Origin: CAXCDZ01 sp963981525
GTDB lineage: Bacteria > Patescibacteriota > Microgenomatia > UBA1400 > UBA12108
Direction of reading: 5' to 3'
Assembly (NCBI GenBank): GCA_963981525.1
Contig: CAXCDZ010000030.1
Span: 1-10,366, forward strand
DNA: 10,366 nt
This document shows, piece by piece, positions 1 through 5,669 of this stretch; within the stretch, counting starts at the first letter, position 1; every line of letters starts with the position of its first letter. The notes beneath the pieces were generated by a model. The model was not told where the DNA came from. It did not search any database and saw only the letters and a program-made list of their open reading frames with translations. A program made the position numbers and the translations under genes.

Positions 1-393
1 GGTGGAGTAGACGAGATTATCCCACCAGGACTAGTCGATCCAGTTGCCGGCAAACCCAAGCTAATTAACGCCAACCTTATTCTTGGCATCTCTTCCTTGA
101 TTTTTTTCTTGATATTTCTGGGTTACCAGGTTTTCTCATGGTTGAGTCTGCCCAAGCTAGAGGTTATCCAACCTATTGATAGCGAGGTCTACGGCGAAAA
201 AGTCACAGTCAAAGGAGCGACAGACTTAGGTGCTACTGTCACAGTCGACGGGCAGCAGGTCTTGATTGATCAGAATGGTCAGTTCACGCTCGACCTCCTC
301 TTTCCCGCAGGCACGCACTCCGTCATCATCAAGGCCGAGAACCGCGAGGGCAAGTCACGCCTGCTTGAACGCACCTTCCAGATCTCCAAGTAA
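1..393 (+). CDS. C-terminal part of a RodZ-like single-pass membrane protein with an outer beta-sandwich domain (5' end outside window)
   Basis: The frame is open from base 1 to the TAA at 391-393, giving 130 visible residues, so the true start lies upstream; the TTG at 97 sits inside the membrane segment and is not a credible start. Visible order: a short polar, Pro-rich cytoplasmic stretch (about 1-23), one membrane helix (about 24-46), then an outer domain of about 80 residues. That domain carries the pattern V.GATDLGATVTVDGQ, then a D.NG.F strand and an AGTHSVIIKAEN strand, which resembles the glucodextranase-B/bacterial Ig-like domains found at the end of RodZ-like proteins. In CPR genomes such proteins usually have an N-terminal helix-turn-helix, which would lie outside the window. 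RodZ links the MreB cytoskeleton to wall synthesis; that role is inferred from architecture only. The domain type is fairly likely, the name less so. Confidence 0.72.
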   Translation, partial: GGVDEIIPPGLVDPVAGKPKLINANLILGISSLIFFLIFLGYQVFSWLSLPKLEVIQPIDSEVYGEKVTVKGATDLGATVTVDGQQVLIDQNGQFTLDLLFPAGTHSVIIKAENREGKSRLLERTFQISK

Positions 394-400
394 GCTTGCA

Positions 401-436
401 AAGTTACGAACCTTGCAGAGTGAGTGTTCGTAACTT
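401..436 (+). terminator. Perfect 11-bp inverted repeat after the RodZ-like gene, possible terminator
   Basis: AAGTTACGAAC (401-411) is perfectly complementary to GTTCGTAACTT (426-436) across a 14-base loop. It begins 7 bases after the stop codon, where a terminator is expected. The following bases (ATCGTTTAG) are only weakly T-rich, so a classical intrinsic terminator is not certain. A protein-binding site is the alternative. Confidence 0.45.
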
Positions 437-440
437 ATCG

Positions 441-475
441 TTTAGAATTTAGAATTTAGTGTTTAGAATTTGTAA
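441..475 (+). repeat. Heptanucleotide tandem array, five units
   Basis: Five consecutive 7-base units read TTTAGAA, TTTAGAA, TTTAGTG, TTTAGAA and TTTGTAA with no slippage. The array ends where the -10 palindrome begins, and its fourth unit supplies the best -35-like hexamer for the next gene. It could be a simple-sequence tract able to change length or an AT-rich upstream promoter element. Confidence 0.75.
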
Positions 476-497
476 TGATCATGCTATGATCATTAGT
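462..497 (+). promoter_or_regulatory. Promoter with overlapping palindrome for the YtxG/YtxH pair
   Basis: A -35-like TTTAGA (462-467), a 17-base spacer and a -10 TATGAT (485-490) lie just before the ATG at 498. Seven bases separate the -10 box from the ATG, so transcription would begin at about the A of the start codon. TAATGATCAT (473-482) and ATGATCATTA (486-495) form a perfect 10-bp inverted repeat with a 3-base centre that covers the -10 box. A bound repressor there would block polymerase. The operator role is inferred. Confidence 0.55.
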
Positions 498-770
498 ATG
501 GACCTGCCACAAATCCTCTTACTCACCGCTATCTTCGTTATCTCAATTATCCTCACGATCATTGGCGTCCAGATAATCATGCTCCTTCGCGACTCAAGAG
601 AGACTCTCAAGAGAGTGGACCATCTCCTCGGTGACCTGGAGTTCCTCTCCCGCTCCCTCACTCGTGCAGGTGGCTCTCTTTCCCATCTCTCAACTAGTCT
701 CCAATCAGGCATGCAGCTAGTAACCCTCGTTACTGGCCTATTATCTACCAAAACCAAAAAATCCAAATGA
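498..770 (+). CDS. Small membrane protein of DUF948/YtxG type
   Basis: This is a 90-residue protein with one N-terminal membrane helix (about residues 4-28, LLLTAIFVISIILTIIGV core). A polar, Arg/Leu-rich amphipathic segment follows (RDSRETLKRVDHLLGDLEFL), then a Ser/Leu-rich region and a basic Lys tail. One membrane helix followed by a coiled-coil-prone stretch matches the DUF948/YtxG pattern, and the partner gene behind it is YtxH-like, as in the ytxGH pair of Bacillus. ATG 498 was chosen because a -10 box ends 7 bases before it. The in-frame GTG at 459 and ATG at 486 would place the promoter inside the coding sequence. No ribosome binding site is visible. The family call rests on architecture and gene pairing; a stress or envelope function is inferred from Bacillus. 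Confidence 0.7.
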   Translation: MDLPQILLLTAIFVISIILTIIGVQIIMLLRDSRETLKRVDHLLGDLEFLSRSLTRAGGSLSHLSTSLQSGMQLVTLVTGLLSTKTKKSK

Positions 771-1132
771 GCTCCTCTTGCGACAACTGTTCTACTAATT
801 CTGACTCATCAGGCTTTGCCTCTGGATTCCTCATGGGTCTAGTTGTAGGCGGGGCAGGGGGATATCTCCTCTCTACAGAAAAAGGTCAGGAGCTACTTGC
901 TAGTCTCAAGGAAAATGCCGGTGACAAACTCACCGAGGTCATGGACAACCCAGTCATCGCTGACAAACTAGCAGATCTCGAGACCACCATGCAAGAGGCT
1001 CGTGCCACGATCGAGTCCACGACCAAGGAGGCCAAGTCACGCGTCCATACAGCAGCCCAAGAAGTGGCAAAAGCCACTAAACCAGTCAAAAAGAAAAAAA
1101 CCTTCCTTCGCCGCGGCCGTGCCCTCTCGTAG
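767..1132 (+). CDS. YtxH-like protein
   Basis: This 121-residue protein begins inside the stop of the preceding gene (ATGA, 767-770), so the two are translationally coupled. The N-terminus has a C5-D-N-C8 pair, unusual for the family. A glycine-rich membrane helix follows (about 17-36, FLMGLVVGGAGGYLLS), then a short T-E-K-G-Q-E-L motif, the layout expected of YtxH, where a Gly-rich helix runs into a K.G.E.R-type turn. Residues 43-103 are Glu/Ala/Thr/Lys-rich and should form a long helix or coiled coil. The tail is strongly basic (PVKKKKTFLRRGR). The stop codon TAG lies inside a hairpin repeat shared with 6826-6861. The function of YtxH proteins is poorly known; they are tied to general stress in Bacillus. 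Confidence 0.75.
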   Translation: MSSSCDNCSTNSDSSGFASGFLMGLVVGGAGGYLLSTEKGQELLASLKENAGDKLTEVMDNPVIADKLADLETTMQEARATIESTTKEAKSRVHTAAQEVAKATKPVKKKKTFLRRGRALS

Positions 1133-1151
1133 CTCAAAGAGCGAAGTGGGG
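1117..1151 (+). repeat. Bulged hairpin repeat element, copy 1
   Basis: The element shares TCGTAGCT and GCGAAGTGGGG with the copy at 6826-6861. The arms GCTC (1132-1135) and GAGC (1139-1142) pair around an AAA loop. Below a 3-base bulge (GTA), TC (1127-1128) pairs with GA (1143-1144). It overlaps the last codons and stop of the YtxH-like gene. It may act as a 3' end stabiliser, a weak terminator or a dispersed repeat. Confidence 0.6.
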
Positions 1152-1187
1152 CTCCCCAGTCAAATAACCAACTCTTTCTCCACAAGC

Positions 1188-1193
1188 TATAAT
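1188..1193 (+). promoter_or_regulatory. Consensus -10 box TATAAT before the 96-residue gene
   Basis: A perfect TATAAT lies 11 bases before the ATG at 1205. No convincing -35 box is seen at 16-18 bases (TAACCA is the closest). The expected start point near 1200 would leave a leader of about 5 bases, too short for a ribosome binding site, and none is present. Confidence 0.65.
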
Positions 1194-1204
1194 ACTTAGC
1201 CACT

Positions 1205-1495
1205 ATGGCTATTGAATTAAAAGTTGGCGATGTGTTCTTCATGCAAGATCCTCCTAGGGAAATAGTTGTCTTGTGTCCAGATGATGGTAGGTCAAATATC
1301 TTTACTGGGGGTCAAATCACAAGGGGTGCAGAAGAGGTTGGGCTTCACATTATCAATTCCTGCAATGCAGCTAATATCATCCAATCAACTGGTGAAACAA
1401 TGACTATTCCTGAGCTTATTGATGGCATTCAGGCTGGCAACAATCACACTCTCCCACTTAGCACTATTGTCGATTTCTTAACCACACTATCATGA
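1205..1495 (+). CDS. Unrecognised 96-residue protein
   Basis: I do not recognise this protein. It is mildly acidic, with no membrane helix and no signal peptide. It starts MAIELKVGDVFFMQ, which looks like small beta strands. A D-D-G-R-S turn and a Gly-rich segment (FTGGQITRGAEEVG) follow, then C and N residues in the middle and a helical C-terminus (PELIDGIQ, STIVDFLTTL). Two Cys (24 and 53) are widely spaced and do not form a metal motif. Its own perfect TATAAT precedes it, and the stop lies in a 14-bp palindrome. Codon choice looks richer in GGT, GAT, GTT and CTT than in the neighbours, which favour C-ending codons. This may indicate later acquisition or weaker selection, but it was judged by eye. 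Confidence 0.65.
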   Translation: MAIELKVGDVFFMQDPPREIVVLCPDDGRSNIFTGGQITRGAEEVGLHIINSCNAANIIQSTGETMTIPELIDGIQAGNNHTLPLSTIVDFLTTLS

Positions 1496-1505
1496 TTCGA
1501 ATCAT
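1492..1505 (+). repeat. 14-bp perfect palindrome over the stop codon of the 96-residue gene
   Basis: ATGATTCGAATCAT is identical to its reverse complement and includes the TGA stop (1493-1495). No T-run follows, so it is a poor terminator; a protein-binding site or short hairpin is possible. Apart from the alaS promoter at its far end, I see nothing further in the spacer down to 1613. Confidence 0.5.
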
Positions 1506-1592
1506 AGTAGTATTAACCTCTCCTGTGTCCCTCAAAGCAACAGAATTACAAAACGGCAGAATATGCAGTCTGTGTAAAGTCTAGTTGCGACG

Positions 1593-1614
1593 TGGGATGC
1601 TACAATACATCCCA
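1593..1614 (+). promoter_or_regulatory. alaS promoter: -10 box flanked by a 7-bp inverted repeat
   Basis: TACAAT (1601-1606) is a good -10 box, with 7 bases between it and the ATG at 1614, so transcription should start at 1613-1614. TGGGATG (1593-1599) and CATCCCA (1608-1614) are perfectly complementary and bracket the -10 box and the start point. E. coli AlaRS is known to bind a palindrome flanking its own transcription start and to repress alaS. Here the geometry is similar, but the sequence relationship is untested. Confidence 0.6.
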
Positions 1615-3455
1615 TGAAAGCCGCAGACATCCGTGCCAAATATCTAGCATTCTTCCAGAGTCGTGGTCACGCCGTGATCCCGGCCGCCCCGATCATTCCT
1701 CCTGACGATCCCACCACTCTTTTTACCAGTAGTGGCATGCAACAACTCGTTCCATATCTCAAGGGTGAGGATCATCCCATGGGCACTCGCCTAGTCAACT
1801 CACAACCATCCTTTCGCGCCGAAGACATCGAAGAGGTTGGGGATAACAGACATACTTGCATGTTTGAGATGCTTGGCAACTGGTCTCTTGGTGACTATTT
1901 CAAAAAAGATCAGCTTGCTTGGGTCTGGGAGTTTTTTACAAACGAACTGGGCCTAGATAAGAGCAGGCTCTACATCACTGTTTTTGCAGGTGACGCAGGT
2001 GTAGAAGAAGATCAGGCAGCAATCAAGGTTTGGCAAGAGATCCTTGGTGATTCCAACTCAGCCCAGCCAGGAGAAAAAGGATTTGACCCCAAAACTAAGA
2101 TCTACACATATGCCAGTAACTGGTGGAGTAGATCCGGTGGTCCGGACAAAATGCCAGTTGGCGAGATTGGCGGCCCTGACTCAGAAATCTTCTTTGATTT
2201 TGGTGAAAGTCATAACTTCCACGCTCAATCAGTGTGGGCCGATGAGTTGTGTCACGTCAATTGTGATTGTGGCAGATTCTTAGAGATCGGCAATTCTGTC
2301 TTTATGCAATACGAAAAAACAGACGATGGAATGGTCCCACTTCCTGCCCAAAATGTCGACTTTGGGGGAGGGTTTGGGCGCATTGTTGCCGCAGTTGCAG
2401 ACTCACCAGACGTTTTTACTACAGATATTTTTGAGCCCACTATTAAAAGCATTGAAAAGATTACCGGCAAAAAATACTCTGGAGAATTCATGCCTGCGAT
2501 GCGAGTTATCGCTGACCATCTTCGTGCTGCTGTTTTTATGGCAGCTCAGGGTCTCACTCCCAGCAACAAGCTTCAGGGTTATGTCATGCGCCGACTCTTG
2601 CGTCGTGCAGCCGTCAGAGCTCGTACACTCGGAGGAGACACAAAAGAGATCTTTCTCGCTAGCGTCCCCTCTATTATTGAGTTTTACTCCCAAGCCAGCT
2701 TCATCAATTCTGAAGTCGAGCAAAAAATAATTGGAGTGATTTCAGAAGAGCTCGACAAATTCACCAAAGTTCTTGAAAAGGGTAGTCGCGCTATCAATAA
2801 GTTGGGAGAGGATCAGATTACCGAGCAGATTGCTTTTGATCTCTATCAGTCCATGGGTTTTCCATTCGAGATTACCAAGGAGTTAGTTGAAGCCAAGGGA
2901 GTCACACTCGACGAGAGTAAGTTCAATCAACTGCTATCTGCTCACAAGGACTCTTCTCGCACGTCCTCCGCTGGTATGTTCAAGGGGGGGCTAGCAGATA
3001 GCAGCGAGATCACTACTCAGTATCACACCACCACCCACATTCTCCACCAGGCACTCATCGATGTCTTAGGAGACGAAGTCACCCAAGCCGGCAGCAATAT
3101 TAGTGCTCATAGACTCCGTTTCGACTACACTTACTCTGGCAAGCCCACAGAAGAGGAGCGCACCAAGATCCAGGATCTCATCAACCAGAAAATTAGTGAA
3201 GATCTCCCAGTCCACAAAACTATCCAGGATAAGCAAGACGCACTAGACTCAGGTGCTCGTGCTTTTTTCGTCGAAAAGTATCCTGAGCGAGTCACGGTCT
3301 ACACCATTGGGCTAGACGAGAAGGAAGATTGGTACTCCAAAGAGCTCTGTGGAGGACCCCATGTCGCCCGCACTGGCGAGATCGGAGAGATCAAAATTAC
3401 CAAGGACGAGAATCTAGGGAGTGGTAAGCGCCGAATCTACGCCGAGCTCACCTAA
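1614..3455 (+). CDS. alaS: Alanine--tRNA ligase, short form without the C-Ala domain
   Basis: AlaRS joins alanine to tRNA-Ala and hydrolyses mischarged Ser/Gly-tRNA. The N-terminus has the family opening (IRAKYLAFFQSRGHAVIP) and the class II motif 1 region (TSSGMQQLVPYL). Motif 2 surrounds R68 and continues as VGDNRHTCMFEMLGNWSLGDYF in two parts. The GGPDSE motif of the catalytic core follows. A helical tRNA-binding region (LQGYVMRRLLRRA) leads to the editing domain with zinc/editing residues H471-xxx-H475 and C579-GGP-H583. The protein ends about 30 residues later at 613, whereas usual bacterial enzymes have about 870; the linker helix and the C-Ala domain are absent. The frame is intact, so this is a compact form and not a broken gene. 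The ATG at 1614 is set by the -10 box just upstream. Confidence 0.97.
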   Translation: MKAADIRAKYLAFFQSRGHAVIPAAPIIPPDDPTTLFTSSGMQQLVPYLKGEDHPMGTRLVNSQPSFRAEDIEEVGDNRHTCMFEMLGNWSLGDYFKKDQLAWVWEFFTNELGLDKSRLYITVFAGDAGVEEDQAAIKVWQEILGDSNSAQPGEKGFDPKTKIYTYASNWWSRSGGPDKMPVGEIGGPDSEIFFDFGESHNFHAQSVWADELCHVNCDCGRFLEIGNSVFMQYEKTDDGMVPLPAQNVDFGGGFGRIVAAVADSPDVFTTDIFEPTIKSIEKITGKKYSGEFMPAMRVIADHLRAAVFMAAQGLTPSNKLQGYVMRRLLRRAAVRARTLGGDTKEIFLASVPSIIEFYSQASFINSEVEQKIIGVISEELDKFTKVLEKGSRAINKLGEDQITEQIAFDLYQSMGFPFEITKELVEAKGVTLDESKFNQLLSAHKDSSRTSSAGMFKGGLADSSEITTQYHTTTHILHQALIDVLGDEVTQAGSNISAHRLRFDYTYSGKPTEEERTKIQDLINQKISEDLPVHKTIQDKQDALDSGARAFFVEKYPERVTVYTIGLDEKEDWYSKELCGGPHVARTGEIGEIKITKDENLGSGKRRIYAELT

Positions 3456-3462
3456 TCTGTGT

Positions 3463-3468
3463 TATTCT
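3463..3468 (+). promoter_or_regulatory. -10-like box TATTCT before the actin-fold/J-domain gene
   Basis: TATTCT lies 6 bases before the ATG at 3475, in the 19-base gap after alaS. The spacing matches the other presumed leaderless starts in this window. There is no ribosome binding site. The match to TATAAT is 4 of 6, so it is weaker than its counterparts, and read-through from alaS is possible. Confidence 0.45.
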
Positions 3469-3474
3469 AGATAT

Positions 3475-5649
3475 ATGGAACTCACCAATATCTTGGGGAG
3501 ACTCAAGTCTGAACAGGATGCTCCTCAACCATTTCTTGCGCTCGAACTCACCAACGAGTTAGTGGCTGCTGCCGTCTGGCATGTAGAGAATGACTCAACC
3601 CAGATTGTTACTTTGGGATCTACAGTTGAGTGGAATAACTCAGATAGCGAGAAAGCCAATGACAATCTCATTCAAGCAGTAGATTCTTCTATCTCAGTCG
3701 CCGTCGACGGATTGCCCACAGAACCCAATCAAGCAATCTTTGGCATTCCTAGTAACTGGACAACTTCCCAAGGAATCAAAAAGAACAAGCTCAGCATGAT
3801 CAAGCTTATCAGTCGCGAGCTTGAGCTTAAGCCACTTGGATTCGTAGTTATTCTCGACAGCTTACTCAAGTATCTCAAGATGCAGGAGGGCACTCCCACC
3901 ACCTCACTTCTCATTCAGGTTACTCATGACGAAGCCACGATCAATCATGTAGTTTTTGGCAAGATAGAAGGATCGCACTCAGTGGTCAGGAGTCAGGATA
4001 TCGCCCAAGATGTCGAAGAGGGCATCTCTCAACTCAATATTTCCGGCAATCTTCCTTCTCGTATCATAGTTTTTGATGGGAGAACTGACCTTGCAGAAAT
4101 AGTCCAGAATCTCGTCTCATATGACTGGCAGTCCAAGTTCCAGTTCGTCCACCTCCCTAAGGTCGAGAGCCTGCCTTCCGACATTATCATCCGCAGCATC
4201 GCAGTCGCAGGAGGTGCCGAAGTCGCCAAATCCAAAGGTATTCAGATCACGGAGCCAAAACCATCTTCTATTCTCCCCACTGAGCCATCTGAAACACCGA
4301 CAAACAGACACGTCGACACGCCGATCACCCCCGACTTCGGCTTCTCCGATACGCCACTTTCTCCCCCTACTGACAAAACTGAAACACCGACAAACAGACA
4401 CGCCGACACGCCGATAACCCCCCCCAAACCCAAGAAGCCAAAGTCAAGTTTTCGCCTCCCCACTTTTCCCCGCCCAAAATTGAGGCTCCCCTACTTCAAA
4501 CCCACTAGCAAACTGGCTCTCATTGCCATTTTTCTTATTTTTCTCGCTTCTTCTGCTCTCGCTGCCTCTTGGTTTATCCCACATGCCGTCGTCAGCATCT
4601 CAGTAGAGCCCAAAATCCTCGAAGAAAATCTCCCTCTCACCCTCTCCACTACAGCAGACTCAATTGACCTTGAAAACTCCATCGTCCCTGCCACCATCCT
4701 CTCTACCACCGTTTCGGGAACTGACTCAGTCAACACCACTGGCACCAAAACCATCGGTGACGCCGCATCAGGTGAGCTCACAATCTATAACAGGACTGAC
4801 TTGGTCAAGAAGTTTGCAAAAGGAACATCCTTAGAAGCAAACGATCTCACCTTCACGTTAGATGAAGACGTCTCAGTCGCAAGCTCTTCTTCTGGTTCAG
4901 ATTATGTCAATGTTCCAGGTAAGGCAACAGTCAAGGTTACGGCCGACGCTATCGGAGAAGATGGCAATCTATCAGAAAACACGGAGTTCTCAGTCGCTGA
5001 GTACTCAGCCTCGACTTACATCGCCAAAAACGAGTCATCTCTCTCCGGTGGTAACTCAAGCACTATTAGTGTCGTCAGTAGCGATGATCTTAACTCGCTA
5101 CTCTCCTCAATCTCCGAAAAACTCGCCGTCAAAGCCCAAGAAGATCTCCTTCTCTCATCAACTTCAGGATCTGGAGTTTTCTTACTCAAAGACAGTTTCA
5201 AAGTTACTGACGAGTCTTACTCTGCAGACCTTGGACAAGAAGCTAGTGTGCTCGAGGGTACAGTCGAGGCTTCAATAAATGGCATTCAGTATCTTACCCA
5301 AGATGTTGAGCAGCTACTTTCTTCACGTATTCAAGAGGCTTTGCCACCTGGATACACTCGCACTCTTGACCCGCCTTCAGTCGAGCTTAGTTCAGCAGAA
5401 GTCGAGACAGAATCCGAAGTCATCGCCGAGGCCAAGGTCAAGATCAGACTCTTGCCCCAACTCAATCAAGATAGTATTCGCGCAACGCTCAGGGGCCTCA
5501 GCACAGACTTGATCAAAGAGGCATTATCTGGAGTTGTCGGGATGGATACTGCTCACGTCGTGATCACTCCTAAGTTTCTCCCCCCTAGATGGAAAAAAAT
5601 GCCCCGTAATCCCAACAACATCACGATTCATATTACTGCCACCAATTAA
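3475..5649 (+). CDS. Transmembrane protein: actin-like (PilM/FtsA-type) cytoplasmic half fused to a baseplate-J-like outer half
   Basis: The protein has 724 residues from ATG 3475; an in-frame GTG at 3421 would overlap alaS by 35 bases and lacks the -10 spacing. Residues about 20-250 look like a degenerate actin-fold ATPase: FLALELTNELVAAAVW (20-35) at the phosphate-1 position, SLLIQVTHDEATINHVVF (144-161) at phosphate-2, RIIVFDGR (196-203) and AVAGGAEVA (243-251) at the adenosine end. The acidic and glycine residues needed for ATP are partly missing. Residues about 255-342 form a Pro/Thr-rich linker with a 30-residue duplication. One membrane helix spans about 346-369. Outside, residues about 410-545 (GDAASGELTIYN, then F.KGTSLEA, then VTADAIGEDGNLSE) follow the baseplate J/gp47 pattern. 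The end (PRNPNNITI) is typical of Microgenomates members. The role is unknown; a surface-anchored structure is inferred. The domain calls were made by eye. Confidence 0.7.
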   Translation: MELTNILGRLKSEQDAPQPFLALELTNELVAAAVWHVENDSTQIVTLGSTVEWNNSDSEKANDNLIQAVDSSISVAVDGLPTEPNQAIFGIPSNWTTSQGIKKNKLSMIKLISRELELKPLGFVVILDSLLKYLKMQEGTPTTSLLIQVTHDEATINHVVFGKIEGSHSVVRSQDIAQDVEEGISQLNISGNLPSRIIVFDGRTDLAEIVQNLVSYDWQSKFQFVHLPKVESLPSDIIIRSIAVAGGAEVAKSKGIQITEPKPSSILPTEPSETPTNRHVDTPITPDFGFSDTPLSPPTDKTETPTNRHADTPITPPKPKKPKSSFRLPTFPRPKLRLPYFKPTSKLALIAIFLIFLASSALAASWFIPHAVVSISVEPKILEENLPLTLSTTADSIDLENSIVPATILSTTVSGTDSVNTTGTKTIGDAASGELTIYNRTDLVKKFAKGTSLEANDLTFTLDEDVSVASSSSGSDYVNVPGKATVKVTADAIGEDGNLSENTEFSVAEYSASTYIAKNESSLSGGNSSTISVVSSDDLNSLLSSISEKLAVKAQEDLLLSSTSGSGVFLLKDSFKVTDESYSADLGQEASVLEGTVEASINGIQYLTQDVEQLLSSRIQEALPPGYTRTLDPPSVELSSAEVETESEVIAEAKVKIRLLPQLNQDSIRATLRGLSTDLIKEALSGVVGMDTAHVVITPKFLPPRWKKMPRNPNNITIHITATN
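4289..4421 (+). repeat. Two 43-bp direct repeats, 90 bases apart, in the Pro/Thr linker
   Basis: Bases 4289-4331 and 4379-4421 are identical except at two positions (T/C and C/A). Both encode ETPTNRH-(V/A)-DTPITP, residues 273-286 and 303-316. The unit itself contains near-repeats of ACACCGACA and ACACGCCGA. The near identity at synonymous positions points to a recent duplication or a spreading repeat. Being in frame, it changes linker length without breaking the protein. Confidence 0.85.
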
Positions 5650-5657
5650 TCACTTAA

Positions 5658-5663
5658 CATAAT
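5658..5663 (+). promoter_or_regulatory. -10-like box CATAAT before the sortase gene
   Basis: CATAAT matches TATAAT at five positions and ends 6 bases before the ATG at 5670, within the 20-base gap after the J-domain gene. No ribosome binding site is present. The spacing equals that of the 3475 start, which supports a leaderless mRNA. Confidence 0.5.
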
Positions 5664-5669
5664 AAATCC

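Noticed and set aside
97..393. A stand-alone 98-residue protein starting at TTG 97
   Set aside because: The same frame is open back to base 1 and the TTG lies in the membrane helix, so this is the end of a larger gene.
459..497. Upstream starts (GTG 459, ATG 486) for the DUF948-like gene
   Set aside because: They lie in the heptad array or on the -10 palindrome. ATG 498 has the same -10 spacing as other starts.
1148..1156. GGGGCTCCCC-like hairpin as terminator after the YtxH gene
   Set aside because: The loop is too small and no T-run follows; it is better seen as the tail of the hairpin repeat.
886..1242. Minus-strand frame of 118 codons
   Set aside because: It is a shadow of the YtxH-like gene and crosses the promoter and start of the next gene; its composition is Ser/Arg/Val-rich as expected from antisense reading.
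1585..1606. TTGCGA as -35 box for alaS
   Set aside because: It lies only 10 bases before the TACAAT box, too close for a normal promoter.
3421..3474. GTG start for the J-domain gene inside alaS
   Set aside because: The extra residues are Ser/Pro/Arg with no family match, and the TATTCT box supports ATG 3475.
4289..4421. Short CRISPR-like array
   Set aside because: There are only two copies, they are in frame inside a coding gene, and the spacer is 47 bases of linker code with no third repeat.
4117..4463. Minus-strand frames with CFVGVS-like repeats
   Set aside because: They arise from antisense reading of the duplicated Pro/Thr linker.
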